Positions 26,423-35,918 are shown, counted from the first letter of the stretch. The stretch: 64,000 nucleotides of DNA from Armatimonadetes bacterium Uphvl-Ar2 (GCA_002162095.1 CP021424.1:1364001-1428000); one strand, 5' to 3'. Numbers and translations are program-made. The notes: generated by a model from the letters alone, not told the origin.

Positions 26423-29080
26423 ATGTGGACATCAAAACGTTTCTGGTTGGCCAGCCTGCTGTTGGGCGCCGCCACGGGCGCGTGGGCCCAGGGCCTCGCG
26501 TTGGAGGTCGCGCAGGGGCGCAACCAAAGCCTGGATGCGCAGATTGACCAGGCCCTCGTCCGTCTAGGTGCGGAAAGCGTTGCCAGTGCGTCGGCTCAGC
26601 GCCGGGGGCGCACGGCCTTTGCGGCGTCACCGGTGGCGATCACGCTTTACCGGGATGGGGTGAAGCTGCCGTTTCAGCCGCGTGGTCGGGCCGGAGATTT
26701 GAGCCTTGAATTTGATACGACGGGCACGCGGGTGTTTCCGACTTCGTATCGGCAGCACTTGGAGGCAACTTTCACGCAGGCGAAGGCGACCATGGACGCG
26801 ATTTATGGTCCGGCCCTGCGCAACGTAACGATCCGCGTGCGGAACTACGACGCCGACCTGCCCGACCGCGCGGCGGTGGCGGGGGGTGCCTTTGTGGCCA
26901 ACGCGCCGGACGGGCCGGAGATCCGGTTCCCGGTTTACAACAACTCCACGGCGGCCAGCATCCACTTCATCCATTGCCTGCTGCTGGCCTACCAAGCGGA
27001 CCGGCCATATCCGATTGACAGCTTCCAGGAAGGTCTGGCCCGCGCCGCCACCATCCAGGTAGCCCGCACCACGGGGGCCCTGCCAAACAGCCCAAGCATT
27101 GACGCCGTGAATGCGGTGCTGGACGCCGCCTATGACGTCTCCACCTTCTACGATTGGTGGAACCAGCCCAGCCTGGCCGCGCCGCGCTTTATCGCCCCGA
27201 ATCTGGTATCCACGCCGCTCCCGGCGGGCGGTAGCACGGGCGGGATCTTCCTGCTTCGATTCCAGATGGCCGGCACGGCATGGAATCGCCTGTTGGCCGA
27301 GGTGCCGGGGTTCTTGGTGCAGTTCAACGCACGCTATCAGCTCAGCCCGGCCAGCTACCCCAACGAAGCCAGCCTGGTGGCGCTGGGTCAAGTCGCACTG
27401 GATGCGGCAGCGGGCCGCGCCAACGCCACGGTGGAGGGCAAGACCTTTGCGCAGTGGTTCGAAGAGCAGCGCGTGCTGGATAGCGACCTAATCCCGGGTC
27501 CGAAGCTGCACGTTCAAGCCTTTCCGCTCGACCCGACCCCGGGGAGCAGCGACTTTGGCGTGTTCGCGATTGTGGCGAACGCCTTCCAACTGGAACCCAA
27601 CGGGAACGAGACCCTGTTTGGGGGCCGCGCCTTTCCCGTGTACTGGCGTGAGGACGGCACCCGGTTCCTGACGAGCGTGCAGGATGACGTGCTGGAGATC
27701 GCGGGGGCCTACGGTTCGGTGGCGCCTAACTTCCCGGCAACGAGCGGCACCACGCCGTACCGCACGCTGGTGGACGTTCCCTTTTCCGGTCTTCTCACGC
27801 GATTGAGCTTGCCCGCCGGTTCGTTTGCGACGGGTTCGGCCCCGGTGCCGCGCAATCTCTACGGCACGGTGCGCGGGGTGCCCAGCACGGGCAGCTACGT
27901 CGTGCGTGTGACCAGCAGCCGCCTGAGCGGGCCGGTGGACATCCCGGTGCAGCGGTTTGCCTTTGGCACCACGGTGTCGGATGCCAACTTTACGCCCGCA
28001 CAGCCGCTGCGCATTCAGGTGTTCCGCGACAACGTGCAGGTGATCGATCGGCTGTTCAACAAGGGCTACGGCCCGGTGGCGCTTGACTTGCGAGGAGCCG
28101 GAGACCTGGCCCCGATTGGCGTCACTTTGCCCGCTGGGCTCTCGCTTTACGCGCCCATTGGCACGCCGTATCGGCACCGCGCCGACCGGGTGCTCGGGCT
28201 GGCCGAAAACCAGACTCTGCTGGGCCGCTGGAGCCCCAGCACGGGCCAGTTTGACCTCTTCCCCAACGAAGGCGGCATGATGGCCGGGCGCGGGGCTTAC
28301 CTCTCGCTGGGTTCCGCGGTGAGCACGACTGTGCTTGGCGTGCGCGACACCAGCGAGCCTGTATCCATCCCGCTGGAACCCGGCTGGAATATGGTGGCGA
28401 ATCCGCTGAACGAGGACATCCCCTTCAGCCGCATTACCGTGACGACCACCACAGAAGCGCCGGCCACCTACAGCCAAGCGCGGGGGACGATTATTGGGAC
28501 GACGATGTTTGGCTTCGGGCGCGACAATGTGAACATCTATCAGGGCTCGCTCACGCCGCTGAGTAGCGTGCCGGGGGGCGCGGCCTTCTGGGTGCGGTGT
28601 GACCGCACCGAGGGTGCGATCATGACCTTTACACCGTCGTCGTTCGGAGCGGGGACCCGCACCGGCGGCAACGTCGCCGAGCCCAAACCCGACTGGGAGA
28701 TGATTGTGCAGGTGATGGGCGGCGGACACAGTAGCCGGGCCTTCATTGGTCAGGCGCGGCGCGCTTCCGATACCTTTGACCGGGCCTGGGATAGCGGCAT
28801 GCCACCCCTGGCGGGCGGCCTGCAGGTGCAGGTGGGGCCGAGCCTTTACCGCGACATTCGCGGGGCGGGCCGCGCGCAGACGTACCGGGTGACCTTGACC
28901 GGACTGCGGCCGGGCACCGAGTACAAGCTCATGCTCGGGCGCAAGCTGCTCTACCGAGCCGCGACCCTGACGGACCGCCGCACGGGAGCCTCCAAGTACT
29001 ACCCAAGAGGAGGGACATACACCTTCCGCGCGACGCAAGAGACGCACGAATTTGACCTGCGCACGGGGACGGGGCGGTGA
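26423..29080 (+). CDS. Large exported protein of unknown function
   Basis: 885 residues with a signal peptide ending GAWA-Q. No catalytic domain is recognised. Residues ~650-700 contain the GWNMVANPL motif, a short conserved sequence seen in many secreted surface proteins with C-terminal beta-sandwich domains. The C-terminal ~60 residues hold a short stretch with basic residues (RKLLYRAATLTDRR). A 109-bp gap separates it from the barrel gene, so it may have its own promoter, although none is clear. Its stop overlaps the GTG of the next gene. Confidence 0.6.
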   Translation: MWTSKRFWLASLLLGAATGAWAQGLALEVAQGRNQSLDAQIDQALVRLGAESVASASAQRRGRTAFAASPVAITLYRDGVKLPFQPRGRAGDLSLEFDTTGTRVFPTSYRQHLEATFTQAKATMDAIYGPALRNVTIRVRNYDADLPDRAAVAGGAFVANAPDGPEIRFPVYNNSTAASIHFIHCLLLAYQADRPYPIDSFQEGLARAATIQVARTTGALPNSPSIDAVNAVLDAAYDVSTFYDWWNQPSLAAPRFIAPNLVSTPLPAGGSTGGIFLLRFQMAGTAWNRLLAEVPGFLVQFNARYQLSPASYPNEASLVALGQVALDAAAGRANATVEGKTFAQWFEEQRVLDSDLIPGPKLHVQAFPLDPTPGSSDFGVFAIVANAFQLEPNGNETLFGGRAFPVYWREDGTRFLTSVQDDVLEIAGAYGSVAPNFPATSGTTPYRTLVDVPFSGLLTRLSLPAGSFATGSAPVPRNLYGTVRGVPSTGSYVVRVTSSRLSGPVDIPVQRFAFGTTVSDANFTPAQPLRIQVFRDNVQVIDRLFNKGYGPVALDLRGAGDLAPIGVTLPAGLSLYAPIGTPYRHRADRVLGLAENQTLLGRWSPSTGQFDLFPNEGGMMAGRGAYLSLGSAVSTTVLGVRDTSEPVSIPLEPGWNMVANPLNEDIPFSRITVTTTTEAPATYSQARGTIIGTTMFGFGRDNVNIYQGSLTPLSSVPGGAAFWVRCDRTEGAIMTFTPSSFGAGTRTGGNVAEPKPDWEMIVQVMGGGHSSRAFIGQARRASDTFDRAWDSGMPPLAGGLQVQVGPSLYRDIRGAGRAQTYRVTLTGLRPGTEYKLMLGRKLLYRAATLTDRRTGASKYYPRGGTYTFRATQETHEFDLRTGTGR

Positions 29081-29967
29081 AGCACATGAGCCCCCTCACC
29101 AAGTGGCTGCTGTTCGTTGTCGGCCTGATTATCCTGGGCTGCGGAGGCGGCGGGGGTGGTGGCGTCGTGGCCCCGACCAACGTGACCCTGACGGGCCGCG
29201 TGGTGTGGGTGGGCACGGGTGGCCCCCCGAACCCGGTGGCCAGCGTGCGCGTGGGCACCACCAGCGTGGCGACGGATGCCTTTGACGGCTTCTTCGAGAT
29301 CCCCGCGCCCAGTGGCACCGACCAAGTGGTCGTGACCTACAGCCCGAGTACGGGCAGTCCGGTCATCCAGACCTTTACGTTTACGGCGGCCACGGCCAAC
29401 CGTGACCTCGGCGACCTCTATATCGGCCCCGAAACCGTGAGTGTGCGCGGGCGGGCGGTGAGTTCGTCAGGGGGCGCAGAGATCGCTGGCGGGGCGGTGA
29501 CCTTCGCGGGTCGCAGCGCCACTACCGATGCCAGCGGGGTGTTCATCCTCACTCAGGTGGCTTATGACCCGGCCAGCCAGGCCGTGTTCTTCGGATTGCG
29601 CGGAACCATTGCCGCCACCGGCTTCTTCGATGGCTTCTTCAGTCCGGCTTCGCCGCCGGTGGGAGGCGTGGTGGATGTGGGCGATGTGGCGCTGTCTCCG
29701 GTGGGCGGAGGCGACCCGCCGCCGCTACCGTTCAATCTCACCGGACTCGTGCAGCCCACGGCGACGGGGGCCTTGGCGACGGTGGAATTGCGGCAGGGGA
29801 CGACCCTGATTCGCACCGCCACGGCGGATATCAATGGCCGGTACAAGCTCTGGGTTCCGGCCGGGACTTACACCCTTACGGCCACAAAAGGGGCACAATC
29901 GGGTTCGGAGCCGGTGACGATTACGCAACCGAGCCAACTCACTACCGTGAATGTCACCCTCAACTAA
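29077..29967 (+). CDS. Lipoprotein with carboxypeptidase-regulatory-like repeats
   Basis: 296 residues. The hydrophobic signal ends in a lipobox IILGC followed by seven Gly. The remainder consists of about three beta-sandwich modules of the carboxypeptidase-regulatory-like (CarboxypepD_reg/Ig-like) type, each with a TGRV or RGRAV strand, a TDASGVF-like turn and a hydrophobic end; the last ends YTLTATKGA. Such lipoproteins are usually surface-attached structural or binding proteins. GTG 29077 overlaps the previous stop; ATG 29086 is an alternative start. Confidence 0.72.
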   Translation: MKHMSPLTKWLLFVVGLIILGCGGGGGGGVVAPTNVTLTGRVVWVGTGGPPNPVASVRVGTTSVATDAFDGFFEIPAPSGTDQVVVTYSPSTGSPVIQTFTFTAATANRDLGDLYIGPETVSVRGRAVSSSGGAEIAGGAVTFAGRSATTDASGVFILTQVAYDPASQAVFFGLRGTIAATGFFDGFFSPASPPVGGVVDVGDVALSPVGGGDPPPLPFNLTGLVQPTATGALATVELRQGTTLIRTATADINGRYKLWVPAGTYTLTATKGAQSGSEPVTITQPSQLTTVNVTLN

Positions 29968-31354
29968 GTTCCGCTGGCGTCAAGCCTTCACGTCGCTCCT
30001 GCTTCTGGCCGGGGCGACGGGAGCGGTGTGGGTCGTGCGCGACATTCTGCGCCAAGACCCGGCCCGCGGCTTGAGCAACCGGAACGAGCGCCCCGTCACG
30101 CTGACGATGACTAACAGCGTTTTTCGCAGCTACGGCGCGGATGGGCGGCTGGTGGCCGAAGCTACCGTGGACAGCATCGGGGTCACCAAGGACCGCATGC
30201 GGGTGGAACTGGCAGGAGTGAAGCAGGGGCAGTTCCTGCGCCCCGGCGAGGCTCCGGTGGGGTTCACCGCCGCGAGTGCCGTGTATTACCCGCCGGTGGA
30301 AACCCTGGAAGGCCAAGGCGCCATGCGGGTGCGAGGCAAGGGTTTTGACCTGACCAGCGAAACCGGGAAGTACGACGGCCGCCAGGGGACGATGGACATC
30401 CGCACACCGGTGAAGGGCATGTTCGGACCGGGGCGGATTGAAGCCAAGACCATCCGGTTCAACACCAAGACCAACATCGGCGTGGCGGAAAAGCTCACCT
30501 ACCGGGGCAAGCTGCAAGACCCGGACGTAGGGGCCACCCGTCGCGACTGGACGATCCAAGCGGAGCGCACGGATCTGCGCGGCCGGGTGTACATCCACTC
30601 GCGGGCGCGGGCAACGGACGGGGAAGTCATTGTACGCGCTGACCGCATCGAGCAGAACACTGAAACTCAGGTGATCACGTGCATCGGCAATGTGCGGTAC
30701 TGGGGTCCGGATGCCAACGTGCAGGCTGGGCGCGTGACGATTTTTCGACGGGAGCGCCGCGCAATTTTCGGCACCAACGTGCAGATGCTGGTGCGGCCCA
30801 AGAACAGTCCGCCGGCCAAGGAAGAGCCGATCCCGCCGCTGGCCCCGGTGGTGCCGGACGAGATTGCCAAGAACCGGCCGGCACCCAGCGCCGACCCGGT
30901 GGCCCAAGACCCGGTGCGCGACACTGGCAACCTGCGGCAGTACCCGATCACGATCCGGGCCGAACAGATTGAGACCACCTACGCCCGGGGGCAGCGCCGG
31001 GCCAAGGCCACCGGCAACCCACAGGCGCGGCAGCAGATTTCGCCGACCTCGTGGCGGCTGGCGTTTGCACCGGCAGCCGACTTTGATGTGGAAGCCGACT
31101 GGCTCATCTTGCGGAGCACCGGGCAGGGTCGCCAAGTGCGCCTCATCAACTCGGTGGGGGATGACGTGATGGCCCGCGAGATTCAGCTTTCCACCCGAGA
31201 GGGCGACGACCGCATGAGCGCGCAAGACCTGACCGGCACGATCGCGATTGACGAAGAAGACCTGCCGCCGCGCAGTACGGGTGGCGGGACGGGCGGCGGT
31301 ACAGGTGGCGGCACGGGGCCGAGCCTGCGCGGCCCCATCGGCACGCGCCTTTAG
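29951..31354 (+). CDS. LptC/OstA-like lipopolysaccharide-transport periplasmic protein
   Basis: 467 residues: an N-terminal membrane anchor (FTSLLLLAGATGAVWVVRDIL), an LptC-like region with the VTLTMTNSVFRSYGADGRL segment, then beta-jellyroll OstA/LptA-like stretches (ADRIEQNTETQVITCIGNVRYWG). The second half therefore looks like an LptA-type bridge fused to an LptC-type anchor. The C-terminus has a Gly-Gly-Gly-Thr repeat. Such proteins carry lipopolysaccharide, or an analogous glycolipid, across the periplasm. It overlaps the preceding gene by 17 bases and is the last gene of the envelope series. No lptB, lptF or lptG lies in the window. Confidence 0.72.
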   Translation: MSPSTKFRWRQAFTSLLLLAGATGAVWVVRDILRQDPARGLSNRNERPVTLTMTNSVFRSYGADGRLVAEATVDSIGVTKDRMRVELAGVKQGQFLRPGEAPVGFTAASAVYYPPVETLEGQGAMRVRGKGFDLTSETGKYDGRQGTMDIRTPVKGMFGPGRIEAKTIRFNTKTNIGVAEKLTYRGKLQDPDVGATRRDWTIQAERTDLRGRVYIHSRARATDGEVIVRADRIEQNTETQVITCIGNVRYWGPDANVQAGRVTIFRRERRAIFGTNVQMLVRPKNSPPAKEEPIPPLAPVVPDEIAKNRPAPSADPVAQDPVRDTGNLRQYPITIRAEQIETTYARGQRRAKATGNPQARQQISPTSWRLAFAPAADFDVEADWLILRSTGQGRQVRLINSVGDDVMAREIQLSTREGDDRMSAQDLTGTIAIDEEDLPPRSTGGGTGGGTGGGTGPSLRGPIGTRL

Positions 31355-31389
31355 GGATCGTTCTCCATGTTTGCCGGGTTTCGTCCCGG

Positions 31390-31441
31390 TAGAATGACCT
31401 CGGTCTGCCGTATCCGACCCGGATGCACCCGTAAGACCGAG
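31390..31441 (+). promoter_or_regulatory. -10-like box and nested inverted repeat upstream of sdhA
   Basis: TAGAAT (31390-31395) is followed by a perfect 8-bp inverted repeat, CTCGGTCT (31399-31406) and AGACCGAG (31434-31441), which encloses a second perfect repeat ATCCG-ACC-CGGAT (31412-31424). It ends 7 bases before the sdhA ATG. It could be a structured leader or a repressor site at the transcription start. Confidence 0.45.
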
Positions 31442-31448
31442 AAGCACT

Positions 31449-33371
31449 ATGCCGCAACGCACTGTCGTCGTCGTTGGAGGGGGCCTCGCCGGCCTGATGA
31501 CCTCCATGAAGCTCGCGGAATCGGGGGTGAAGGTTCAACTCTTCAGCCTGGTCCCCGTCAAGCGCAGTCATAGCGTGTGTGCCCAAGGGGGCATCAACGG
31601 GGCGGTGAACCTGCGCGGGGAAGGCGACTCGCCTTATCTGCACTTTGAAGACACGATTACGGGCGGCGACTTCTTGAACCACCAGCCGCCGGTGATGCGC
31701 ATGGCCGAGCGCGCGCCTGCCATCATCTACCTGCTGGACCGCATGGGCGTGCCGTTTAACCGTACTTCGGAAGGCTTGCTCTCGTTCCGCCGGTTTGGCG
31801 GCACGCTGAAGCACCGCACCGCCTACGCCGGGGCCACTACGGGCCAACAGCTGCTCTACGCGCTGGACGAGCAAGTGCGCCGCTACGAAAGCGGCAACCT
31901 GGTGCAGAAATTTGAAGGCTGGACATTCCTCGGCCTTATCAAGGACGAGAAAGGTCGCGCGCGCGGCATCGTGGCGCAAGACCTGCGCACCATGAAGATT
32001 GAAACCTTCCCGGCGGATGCCGTGTGCATCGCCTCGGGCGGGAACGGGGTGGTCTTCGGCAAGACGACGAACTCCATTATCAACACCGGCGAGCCGGTGA
32101 GCATCGCCTATCAAGAAGGAGCCGTCTACGGCAACCCGGAAATGGTGCAGATTCACCCCACCGCCATCCCGGGCGAAGACAAGTGCCGGCTGATGAGCGA
32201 ATCGGTGCGCGGCGAAGGCGGCCGCGTGTGGGTGCCGCGTGACCCGATGGACGCACGTACGCCGTCGGATATCCCGGAATCTGACCGCTGGTACGTGTGC
32301 GAAGAGCTTGACCCGGTTTACGGCAACCTGCTTTCGCGCGACATTGTCAGCTTCATCATCTACTGCGTGTGCCGCATGGGACGCGGGGTGAAGGGTCGCC
32401 AGCAGGTGTACCTCGACATTTCGCACCTGCACCGCGAGCGCGGCATGTCCCGTGAACTCATCATGGACAAGCTGGGCGGCGTGTTGGAGATCTACGAGAA
32501 GTTCATGCGCGAAGACCCGGTGACGCAGCCGATGCGCATCTACCCGGCCGTGCACTACACCATGGGCGGCCTGTGGGTGGACTACGAAAAGGGCACCGAT
32601 GGCGCCACGCTGAACCTGGACAGCCCGCGCAACCAGATGACGAGCATCCCGGGCCTGTATGCCGCCGGCGAAGCGGATTATCAGTACCACGGGGCGAACC
32701 GCTTGGGCGCTAACGCGCTGCTTTCGTGCTTGACCGGCGGCGAACTCACCGCCCAGGGCATCACGGCTTATCTGCGCGAGATGGACACCGACGCGGCGAG
32801 CCTGGACAGCAAGTGGATCAGCGACGCCCGTCAGCGTCACGAATCGCACTATGCCGGCCTGGCCAACCCGAACGGCAAGGAGAACCCCTATCAACTGCAG
32901 GCCGAACTGGCCGACACGATGTGGAACTACTGTGGCATTTGGCGGCTACAGAGCGACCTGGAGAAGGCTCGCGGCATCCTGGATGACCTGACCCAGCGCG
33001 CCAAGAACTGCGCGGTGGTGGACGGCGGCACTTGGACGAACCAGGCCACCCCCTACGTGCGCAGCGTGCAGCACATGGTGGAAATGAGCAAGGCGATTGT
33101 GGGCGGGGCGCTGCTCCGCAACGAAAGCCGAGGTGCTCACTTCAAGATGGACACGCCGGAGCGCGACGACTCGAAGTGGCTGCGCACCACCAAGGCGATG
33201 TGGACCGAGGGTGGCCCGCAGTTCAACCACGACGAGGAAGTGGAGTGCAATGTGATTGCCCCCCGCGCCCGCAAGTACAAGGTGAACCAAGTGACCATCG
33301 TCAAGAAGCTGATGGGCGAGGACTTCCTGGAGAAGGGCGGCAACCTCGAGGGCTCGACCGTCCCGAACTAA
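31449..33371 (+). CDS. sdhA: Succinate dehydrogenase / fumarate reductase flavoprotein subunit
   Basis: 640 residues of the B. subtilis-type SdhA/FrdA family. The FAD site GGGLAG is at the N-terminus, the covalent-FAD histidine lies in SHSVCAQGG, and the active-site region HPTAIPG..RLMSESVRGEGG is intact, as are HYTMGGLWVD and the C-terminal cap. It oxidises succinate in the TCA cycle or reduces fumarate. The iron-sulphur and membrane subunits are not adjacent, which is uncommon. It ends in a 4-base stop overlap with the convergent methyltransferase, with a terminator just beyond. Confidence 0.93.
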   Translation: MPQRTVVVVGGGLAGLMTSMKLAESGVKVQLFSLVPVKRSHSVCAQGGINGAVNLRGEGDSPYLHFEDTITGGDFLNHQPPVMRMAERAPAIIYLLDRMGVPFNRTSEGLLSFRRFGGTLKHRTAYAGATTGQQLLYALDEQVRRYESGNLVQKFEGWTFLGLIKDEKGRARGIVAQDLRTMKIETFPADAVCIASGGNGVVFGKTTNSIINTGEPVSIAYQEGAVYGNPEMVQIHPTAIPGEDKCRLMSESVRGEGGRVWVPRDPMDARTPSDIPESDRWYVCEELDPVYGNLLSRDIVSFIIYCVCRMGRGVKGRQQVYLDISHLHRERGMSRELIMDKLGGVLEIYEKFMREDPVTQPMRIYPAVHYTMGGLWVDYEKGTDGATLNLDSPRNQMTSIPGLYAAGEADYQYHGANRLGANALLSCLTGGELTAQGITAYLREMDTDAASLDSKWISDARQRHESHYAGLANPNGKENPYQLQAELADTMWNYCGIWRLQSDLEKARGILDDLTQRAKNCAVVDGGTWTNQATPYVRSVQHMVEMSKAIVGGALLRNESRGAHFKMDTPERDDSKWLRTTKAMWTEGGPQFNHDEEVECNVIAPRARKYKVNQVTIVKKLMGEDFLEKGGNLEGSTVPN

Positions 33372-34393
33372 TCGAGACGTTCGGCCAGAACGGCTTGCAC
33401 TCGGCGCCCCGTGGTCCACAAAAGGGCCACGGGGCCTTTTGTGTCGTGCCCCCATTGCCGGGCGAGGGTTTCCGGCGCGGGCGTAGGTCCGCGCTTCTTG
33501 ATGGCCTGCACCGGCCCGGGGGATTTCTTCGGGTTGAAGGCTTGGATGACCCGGAAGGCTTTGAGCCAGGGCGAAGGCGGCACGGCTCCGCCGGTGAGAT
33601 AGCCCGGGTGGTCTCCCAGTTGGGTGAGCCCCCAGTGGCCGCGAGCGTGGGCGCGTACGGCGGCGGGGTCAAGTTCGTAGATGTGCGTGCCAGGCGCTCC
33701 GGTGGTGGCGGGGTCGGGGGTTTGGGTGATGGTCTCCCCGCTCTCGATGTGATAGGCGGCCACGCCCTCGAACATTGAGCCCAGGACGGCCTCCAGGCAC
33801 GCCCCTTCGTAGCTGACGAACCTGACGCCGGGAGCAAGGGCTTGGAGTTCGGCGTCGGGCATCAAGGGCGAAAGCTTGACGGCGAAGGCTTCGGCGTGAG
33901 GGATGAAGAGGTGGGGGTCGGGGCGGAGGTCGCGCCCGCCGCGCCGCATGGGGTCCATCCAGAGGCCTTCGTAGGGTCCGCCGGGTTGGCAGGTGCCGGG
34001 CGTGACAGTGGCGCTCGTGCCCGCCACTTGGACGTTGTGCGCGGCGTACTCGGCCCGGGTGCGGTCGGCTTCCCAGCCCTCGGCGGGGCCACGTCGGGCG
34101 AGGGCAATGAGGTCTGCCCCCAGCCCGCAGCCGATATCCGCCACTGGCATCCCGGTGGGGAATAGCGAAGCGTGCCAGGCCGCCACCGGCAGGGAGCTGG
34201 CCATCTCCAGGCCGTCGCGGTCCAGGTACCAATCGTGGCCGAGGGGGAATTTGCGTTCCGCCTTAGTCCGCAGCGTCCACTGGGTGAACGCCCAGGCGGC
34301 CAATTCCGGTCCCACCTCCCGGGCCACGCGCTCAATCTCGCGCGGGGTGGCGGCACACCCGGCGCTGAGTTCCAGGGCGCGGGCGCGGCTCAT
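33368..34393 (-). CDS. Class I SAM-dependent methyltransferase, THUMP-like C-terminal domain
   Basis: 341 residues. The SAM-binding motif ADIGCGLGAD lies near residue 88, followed by WEADRTR and WMDPMRR. The region from about residue 240 resembles the THUMP-like domain found in a family of putative RNA methyltransferases. The substrate is unknown. The gene converges on sdhA and their stop codons overlap (CTAA at 33368-33371). Confidence 0.75.
   Translation of the reverse strand: MSRARALELSAGCAATPREIERVAREVGPELAAWAFTQWTLRTKAERKFPLGHDWYLDRDGLEMASSLPVAAWHASLFPTGMPVADIGCGLGADLIALARRGPAEGWEADRTRAEYAAHNVQVAGTSATVTPGTCQPGGPYEGLWMDPMRRGGRDLRPDPHLFIPHAEAFAVKLSPLMPDAELQALAPGVRFVSYEGACLEAVLGSMFEGVAAYHIESGETITQTPDPATTGAPGTHIYELDPAAVRAHARGHWGLTQLGDHPGYLTGGAVPPSPWLKAFRVIQAFNPKKSPGPVQAIKKRGPTPAPETLARQWGHDTKGPVALLWTTGRRVQAVLAERLD
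33407..33440 (+). terminator. sdhA terminator embedded in the convergent gene
   Basis: A perfect 8-bp stem, CCCCGTGG (33407-33414) with CCACGGGG (33427-33434), with a 12-base loop, is followed by CCTTTT. It lies 36 bases past the sdhA stop, inside the 3' end of the methyltransferase coding sequence on the other strand. Confidence 0.75.
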
Positions 34394-34397
34394 GCGG

Positions 34398-34876
34398 CTA
34401 TTGTACGGGCCACTGGGTCACCGAGTACGCCCGCACAGGCTCCGGAAGGCAGATCGGCACGGCCAGGGCATCTCGCAGGGCCGCGTACTGATCCACCAGG
34501 GCGTCCACCAGCTCGTTCCATTCAATCACCGGCGAAGCCCACCCGGTGCCGAGCGCCGGAGTCTCGATCCCAAAAGAAACCACGCCCGGCACCCAGTTGA
34601 GCGAGCCGCCAAAAGCTCGTTCGATGTCCGCCCGGTGCTGGCCCAGGTAGCCCGCCATCGGCGCGAGCATGGCGGGGGTTCGGGGTGCAGGCGATAGACG
34701 CACTGCGCCATCTCCTCTTCCACGTAAATGCCGAGAGCGTCACGGTGGGGGCGTACCTCCGCCCACATCAGGTTCGGGTCGTGTTCATCAGGGTGCAAGA
34801 ACCCGGGCATTTGGCGGCTGCGCCACTCGTCCCCAAAGATTTCCCACCAACGTAGCGACCTTTCGTCCCGATTCAT
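34398..34876 (-). CDS. Hypothetical protein, frameshifted in this sequence
   Basis: Two overlapping minus-strand frames form one protein of about 159 residues once one C is added to the five-C run near 34674-34678: MNRDERSLRWWEIFG through CVYRLHPEP in the first frame and AMLAPMAGYLGQHRADIE to the stop in the second. It is rich in Trp, Glu and Leu with no signal peptide, and no family is recognised with confidence. It ends 4 bases before the methyltransferase start, so the two may be co-transcribed. The start is chosen at the ATG (34876) upstream of RSLRWWEI. Confidence 0.6.
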
Positions 34877-34923
34877 CCCCGTAGGTTGTACGGTTGTCCC
34901 GGTCGGCGGGTTTCTCGGCTCCG

Positions 34924-34929
34924 TATACT
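34924..34929 (+). promoter_or_regulatory. -10-like box (TATACT) for pdxS
   Basis: TATACT lies 14 bases before the pdxS ATG. An AAGG stands between them. No clear -35 is seen. Confidence 0.4.
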
Positions 34930-34943
34930 CGTAGGCCAAGGCG

Positions 34944-35846
34944 ATGAGCAACAACGGCGTAGTCAATGCGGCCAAGACCTGGCGCGAGAAGGTCGGCCTG
35001 GCCGAGATGCTGAAGGGCGGCGTGATCATGGACGTCACGACCCCGGAACAGGCACGAATTGCGGAAGATGCACAGGCTGTCGCGGTGATGGCGCTGGAAC
35101 GCGTGCCGGCCGATATCCGGCGCGACGGGGGCGTGGCCCGCATGAGCGATCCGGAGATGATTTTGGCCATCAAGGAAGCGGTGGACATCCCGGTGATGGC
35201 CAAGTGCCGCATCGGTCACTTTGTCGAGGCGGAAATTCTGCAGGCGCTGGAAGTGGACTTCGTTGACGAAAGCGAAGTGCTGACCCCGGCGGACGAAGAG
35301 AACCACGTGGACAAGCACGCCTTCACGGTGCCGTTTGTGTGCGGTGCGCGCAACCTGGGGGAAGCCCTGCGCCGCTGCGGCGAAGGCGCGGCCATGATCC
35401 GCACCAAGGGCGAAGCTGGTACGGGCGACGTGGTGCACGCCGTGTGGCACATGCGCACGATCATGAAGGAGATCCGCCAGGTGCAGGCCGCCCGCGAGGA
35501 CGAGCTGTTCAAGCTGGCCAAGGATCACCAAGCCCCGTTGGAACTCATCCGCGAAGTGCACCGCACGGGCAAGCTGCCGGTGCCGAACTTCAGCGCGGGC
35601 GGCATTGCCACCCCGGCCGACGCGGCCCTGATGATGAAGCTGGGTGCGGAAACGGTGTTTGTGGGTAGCGGCATCTTTAAGAGCGGCGACCCGGCCCGAC
35701 GCGCACAGGCGATTGTGGATTCGGTGGTGTTCTACAACGACGCCAAGAAGCTGGCTGAGATTAGCAAGAACCTGGGCGAACCGATGGTGGGTATCAACAT
35801 CTCCTCGCTTAAGCCGGAAGATCAGCTCGCCACGCGCGGCTGGTAA
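34944..35846 (+). CDS. pdxS: Pyridoxal 5'-phosphate synthase subunit PdxS
   Basis: 300 residues, near-identical in pattern to Pdx[32 protein letters not shown], the catalytic Lys in [17 protein letters not shown] and the phosphate site [13 protein letters not shown]. It makes PLP from ribose 5-phosphate, glyceraldehyde 3-phosphate and ammonia supplied by the PdxT glutaminase. pdxT, usually the next gene, is absent here; a strong terminator follows instead. Confidence 0.97.
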   Translation: MSNNGVVNAAKTWREKVGLAEMLKGGVIMDVTTPEQARIAEDAQAVAVMALERVPADIRRDGGVARMSDPEMILAIKEAVDIPVMAKCRIGHFVEAEILQALEVDFVDESEVLTPADEENHVDKHAFTVPFVCGARNLGEALRRCGEGAAMIRTKGEAGTGDVVHAVWHMRTIMKEIRQVQAAREDELFKLAKDHQAPLELIREVHRTGKLPVPNFSAGGIATPADAALMMKLGAETVFVGSGIFKSGDPARRAQAIVDSVVFYNDAKKLAEISKNLGEPMVGINISSLKPEDQLATRGW

Positions 35847-35867
35847 GCCCTTCATTGGGCAACGAAA

Positions 35868-35905
35868 AACCCCCGGTCTCGAAGAGGCCGGGGGTTCTTG
35901 TTTTT
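35868..35905. terminator. Bidirectional terminator between pdxS and the small barrel gene
   Basis: A 13-bp stem with one wobble pair (35868-35880 with 35884-35896) and a 3-base loop is followed by TTGTTTTT on the plus strand and preceded by AAAAA, giving a T run on the minus strand. It can end both convergent genes. Confidence 0.9.
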
Positions 35906-35918
35906 GGTGACCGGGGGT

